A stretch of 8,436 nucleotides of DNA from an uncultured Collinsella sp. (GTDB taxonomy: Bacteria; Actinomycetota; Coriobacteriia; Coriobacteriales; Coriobacteriaceae), in contig CATZIG010000077.1 in NCBI GenBank assembly GCA_958419975.1, positions 1 through 8,436 of the forward strand. The letters run 5' to 3'. Of this stretch, positions 6,371-8,436 are shown in pieces. Position 1 is the stretch's first letter. Every line of letters begins with the position of its first letter. Position numbers and translations under genes: made by a program. Below the pieces are notes generated by a model. That model worked only from the letters and a program-made list of their open reading frames with translations. It made no database searches and was not told the origin of the DNA.

Positions 6371-6394
6371 GAAAACCGCCTTTCGGCGGTTCCC
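6371..6394 (-). terminator. Terminator-like hairpin between leader RNA and abi
   Basis: On the minus strand GGGAACCGCC pairs with GGCGGTTTTC around a GAAA tetraloop. That is 10 base pairs, of which the two G.U pairs exist only on this strand. The right arm ends TTTTC, followed by GCGTTTAAGGGG, so the U-run is partly inside the stem. It ends 6 bases before the abi ribosome binding site, where it could end a leader RNA and let a fraction of transcripts read into abi. Confidence 0.55.
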
Positions 6395-6628
6395 ACGGAC
6401 CAAGCCGGACGTACCGTCGCAAGGCCTCATCACAAGGCTTACTTTAAGGGAGAACTCGGGGTCCGTCAATCCGATATCACCAATCTGGGCGATACCGACA
6501 TACGTCAGCGCTGCGAGGTCTGCCGATAGCAACAAATAGGCACCGAGATCGGTGCAGGTCAATCAGGAGCCGCAACAACAGAGCACCGAAGCTCATGTTG
6601 GCTCCGATGCTCAAACGCGTCATTGGCG
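6371..6628 (-). ncRNA. Structured leader RNA of abi; candidate RNA antitoxin
   Basis: Reading the minus strand towards abi there are five structures in order. (i) A 12-bp stem with 8-base loop at 6612-6581, containing two G.U pairs. (ii) GCACCG/CGGTGC with an AUCU loop at 6555-6540. (iii) A 9-bp stem (up to 11 with outer pairs) and 6-base loop at 6496-6473, containing two G.U pairs. (iv) ACGGACC/GGTCCGT (6395-6401 with 6460-6466), continued by AAGCC/GGCTT (6402-6406 with 6436-6440), enclosing a small GACG/CGTC hairpin (6408-6418). (v) The terminator-like hairpin. In (i), (iii) and (v) every imperfect pair is G.U on the minus strand and A.C on the plus strand, which argues for an RNA in the abi direction. 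A very weak promoter guess is TTGTTC (6663-6658) plus GCGATA (6640-6635), 17 apart. The 5' end is uncertain. Structure (ii) could instead terminate the upstream gene. Confidence 0.5.
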
Positions 6629-6690
6629 GTACCGTATCGCGATATTCAACAATACTCGAACAAGCAGCTACTCAGGCGAGCAGCCTCCGT

Positions 6691-8436
6691 CTAGTCATTC
6701 GCAACATGCCATCGAATAAACCAGTTGGAATCACTCGAGAGCCCACCAAGCAACTTTTGCTCGAGAGAAGCATCATCAAATTTCCCCTCCTTGCATAAGC
6801 GCACAAGCTTAAATGCAACATTAGGGGAAACATCGTGCAACGATTGAAACGCTAAATCGCTAAAAGAGCTCGCTTCCCATCTACGATAACCTGCAGCAAT
6901 GCTTGCAAGCAATATTGCACGCACAGCAGAGTCCTCACTAAGCAAAATGCTCGAACAGATTGCAGAAACGGCGTCACAGTACCGATCGCAGATAGCATTA
7001 CAAACAATCAGCTGCTCAAGCACATCCAAAAACGCACGCTGGCCGGAAGCAGTAAGTGTTTCAAATCTTATACCAAGCGTTAGGAACTCTATGTCCTTTG
7101 CAAGGCCAGCAACCACTTTCAAAGCCAAACACCTTACAGACCATGCACATGAATCCATTGAAGCAGGATCTCTAAATACTGGATCTTCTGGCCACTCATC
7201 CGGAAGCTCAGAAATCAAATCCGTCCAACCGTCGGGCAGCGCTTTTCCATCGCGCACACAACAACATGCAAACTTATTTAATACGACCATAGCCTCTCCT
7301 ACGGAGCAAGGGGATCCTTGATATGACGGAAGCTCTTTAAGACAATGTTCCAGCACGCGAGCCAAGGATGCGCTAAATGACTCAAAGGAATCATCATCGA
7401 GGGACCGACATAGCAGAGAAGAAGGACGAACGGAAAACCCAGAGCGAAAATCAGAACGATTATTCGAATCGAATTGCGTACGCAATTCATCGATACAAGC
7501 CGTCTCCGTATTGCATGCAGGAGATTTGTTGTCAGAATAACAACCCTGCTCGACAGCAGAAAGGTGCTCTACTTGCTCCTCACTCAGAATAGAATAGCCG
7601 CAACGCTTCTCAACACCTCCGAATACGCCAGCGGAGAAATTATATTTGAGCAGTTCGTCAGAATTCGATTTAAGACTACGACCCAATTGATTAACGAGTT
7701 CATTATCAATTTTGTCTAAATCCATTCCGCCAATAACGTTCGAAACATCAGAAGCGACGGTATATAAATGTTGATCGACAATCCGACAAAGTAGGTTTAC
7801 AAGTGACTTCTCATCAACCCGCATCTTGATCATGCCGATGGCTTTGATCCATTCTGATGCAGACTGCCGATAATCATCTGCAGCGTTTAACGTGCTCCAA
7901 GCAACGCAAATGGTGTCATCCGAAAAATAAGGCGCGCATTCCTTAATGACGACGGCTCTCGTGCTCGGACGATATACCTGTGCCGTCAAAGAAGTCAGAC
8001 GCCACAGTTCCTCGGCACACGACGGAAGGTAGGACCTTAAACGATCGCTCTTGTAAGCAAACCTTTTCTCAAAGCCCTTAGCATCCCCCTGAAGAACAAG
8101 AAGCTTAATTCCCTCAAGCTCAAGTTTTGGCCAATTGTAGATAGAGGAGTAGTCGATAAGCGAATTGGCAAGCAGGCCGCGAGCATAGAGGGCACTCGAT
8201 ATGCTTCCGCACAATAATGAACTAAATAACAAACATGATATATTCGACAGGACGGAAGCAAGGCTGGCATCATGTCGAATCGTTGTGTAAGGATTAACAG
8301 ACCTCGCCTCTCTCGATGCGTTTAGAACAGCGGTTCCAACCTCCTCTTCAAACTTAAGCGCAAGGGGAATGTAGCATGGAGCGGAAAGCGCATCAATTTG
8401 TTTCTGAATTGACCACTGGGTGCCAAATCCATATTC
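6691..8436 (-). CDS. C-terminal part of a large, probably helical-repeat protein
   Basis: The frame is open from the TAG at 6691-6693 to the right edge of the window, so at least 581 residues are present and the N-terminus lies outside. A TTG at 8232 is in frame, but 68 codons upstream of it are also open and protein-like (for example QWSIQKQIDALSAPCYIPLA), so it is not the start. I recognise no domain. The sequence is rich in amphipathic helices of 25-40 residues with Leu/Ala/Ser cores and scattered Cys, for example DDTICVAWSTLNAADDYRQS and SAVRAILLASIAAGYRRWEA. This is the look of a HEAT/TPR-like solenoid, such as the sensor half of a large defence protein. No transmembrane segment, Walker motif or nuclease motif is visible in the part present. 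It reads towards the abi leader, about 60 bases away, in the same orientation. Ends with SNWFIRWHVAND. Confidence 0.75.
   Translation of the reverse strand, partial: EYGFGTQWSIQKQIDALSAPCYIPLALKFEEEVGTAVLNASREARSVNPYTTIRHDASLASVLSNISCLLFSSLLCGSISSALYARGLLANSLIDYSSIYNWPKLELEGIKLLVLQGDAKGFEKRFAYKSDRLRSYLPSCAEELWRLTSLTAQVYRPSTRAVVIKECAPYFSDDTICVAWSTLNAADDYRQSASEWIKAIGMIKMRVDEKSLVNLLCRIVDQHLYTVASDVSNVIGGMDLDKIDNELVNQLGRSLKSNSDELLKYNFSAGVFGGVEKRCGYSILSEEQVEHLSAVEQGCYSDNKSPACNTETACIDELRTQFDSNNRSDFRSGFSVRPSSLLCRSLDDDSFESFSASLARVLEHCLKELPSYQGSPCSVGEAMVVLNKFACCCVRDGKALPDGWTDLISELPDEWPEDPVFRDPASMDSCAWSVRCLALKVVAGLAKDIEFLTLGIRFETLTASGQRAFLDVLEQLIVCNAICDRYCDAVSAICSSILLSEDSAVRAILLASIAAGYRRWEASSFSDLAFQSLHDVSPNVAFKLVRLCKEGKFDDASLEQKLLGGLSSDSNWFIRWHVAND

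Noticed and set aside
6899..7592. Plus-strand frames opposite the large protein
   Set aside because: They are antisense shadows within a continuous 581-codon minus-strand coding frame and lack start signals.
1..8436. CRISPR array or tRNA genes
   Set aside because: No regularly spaced direct repeats and no cloverleaf-like sequence were found on reading both strands.

Overview
The window looks like a mosaic accessory (defence-island-type) segment from a high-GC bacterium. The decayed insertion-sequence pieces are GC-rich, with the codon look of an actinobacterium. My best guess is a Coriobacteriia-like gut or oral actinobacterium (inference; no rRNA or housekeeping gene is present to confirm it). 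The intact cargo genes are visibly more AT-rich than the IS remnants, which fits repeated horizontal acquisition.

Layout, left to right. (1) 10-231: a truncated N-terminus of an IS256-type transposase. (2) 337-1155, minus: an unrecognised 272-aa protein with a GTG start and a very strong Shine-Dalgarno. (3) 1156-1720: no intact gene. (4) 1721-3175, minus: a 484-aa stand-alone reverse transcriptase with all catalytic motifs, resembling the defence-associated RT classes rather than a group II intron maturase. (5) 3176-3610: a gene-free, hairpin-rich stretch in front of the RT, including a long imperfect hairpin at 3381-3424 whose wobble pairs point to an RNA on the plus strand. (6) 3617-4500: GC-rich wreckage, including an IS21-family element with the start of IstA and the end of IstB joined by an internal deletion. 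(7) 4648-5319, plus: an unrecognised 223-aa protein. (8) 5421-6353, minus: an Abi_2 (AbiD/AbiF-type) HEPN-like abortive-infection protein, convergent with the previous gene. (9) 6371-6628, minus: a structured leader in front of abi that ends in a terminator-like hairpin just upstream of the abi ribosome binding site. (10) 6691 to the window end, minus: the C-terminal 581 residues or more of a large, probably helical-repeat protein.

How the parts may work together. The two most interesting units each pair a protein with a candidate RNA. The Abi protein has a hairpin array upstream in the same orientation, with strand-specific G.U pairs and a terminator-like hairpin between RNA and toxin. This is the layout expected of an RNA-antitoxin/HEPN-toxin module. 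The reverse transcriptase has a hairpin-rich non-coding region upstream, as several defence RTs do, but here the best hairpin favours the opposite strand. The remaining cargo genes are probably defence-related by neighbourhood only; nothing in their sequences proves it.
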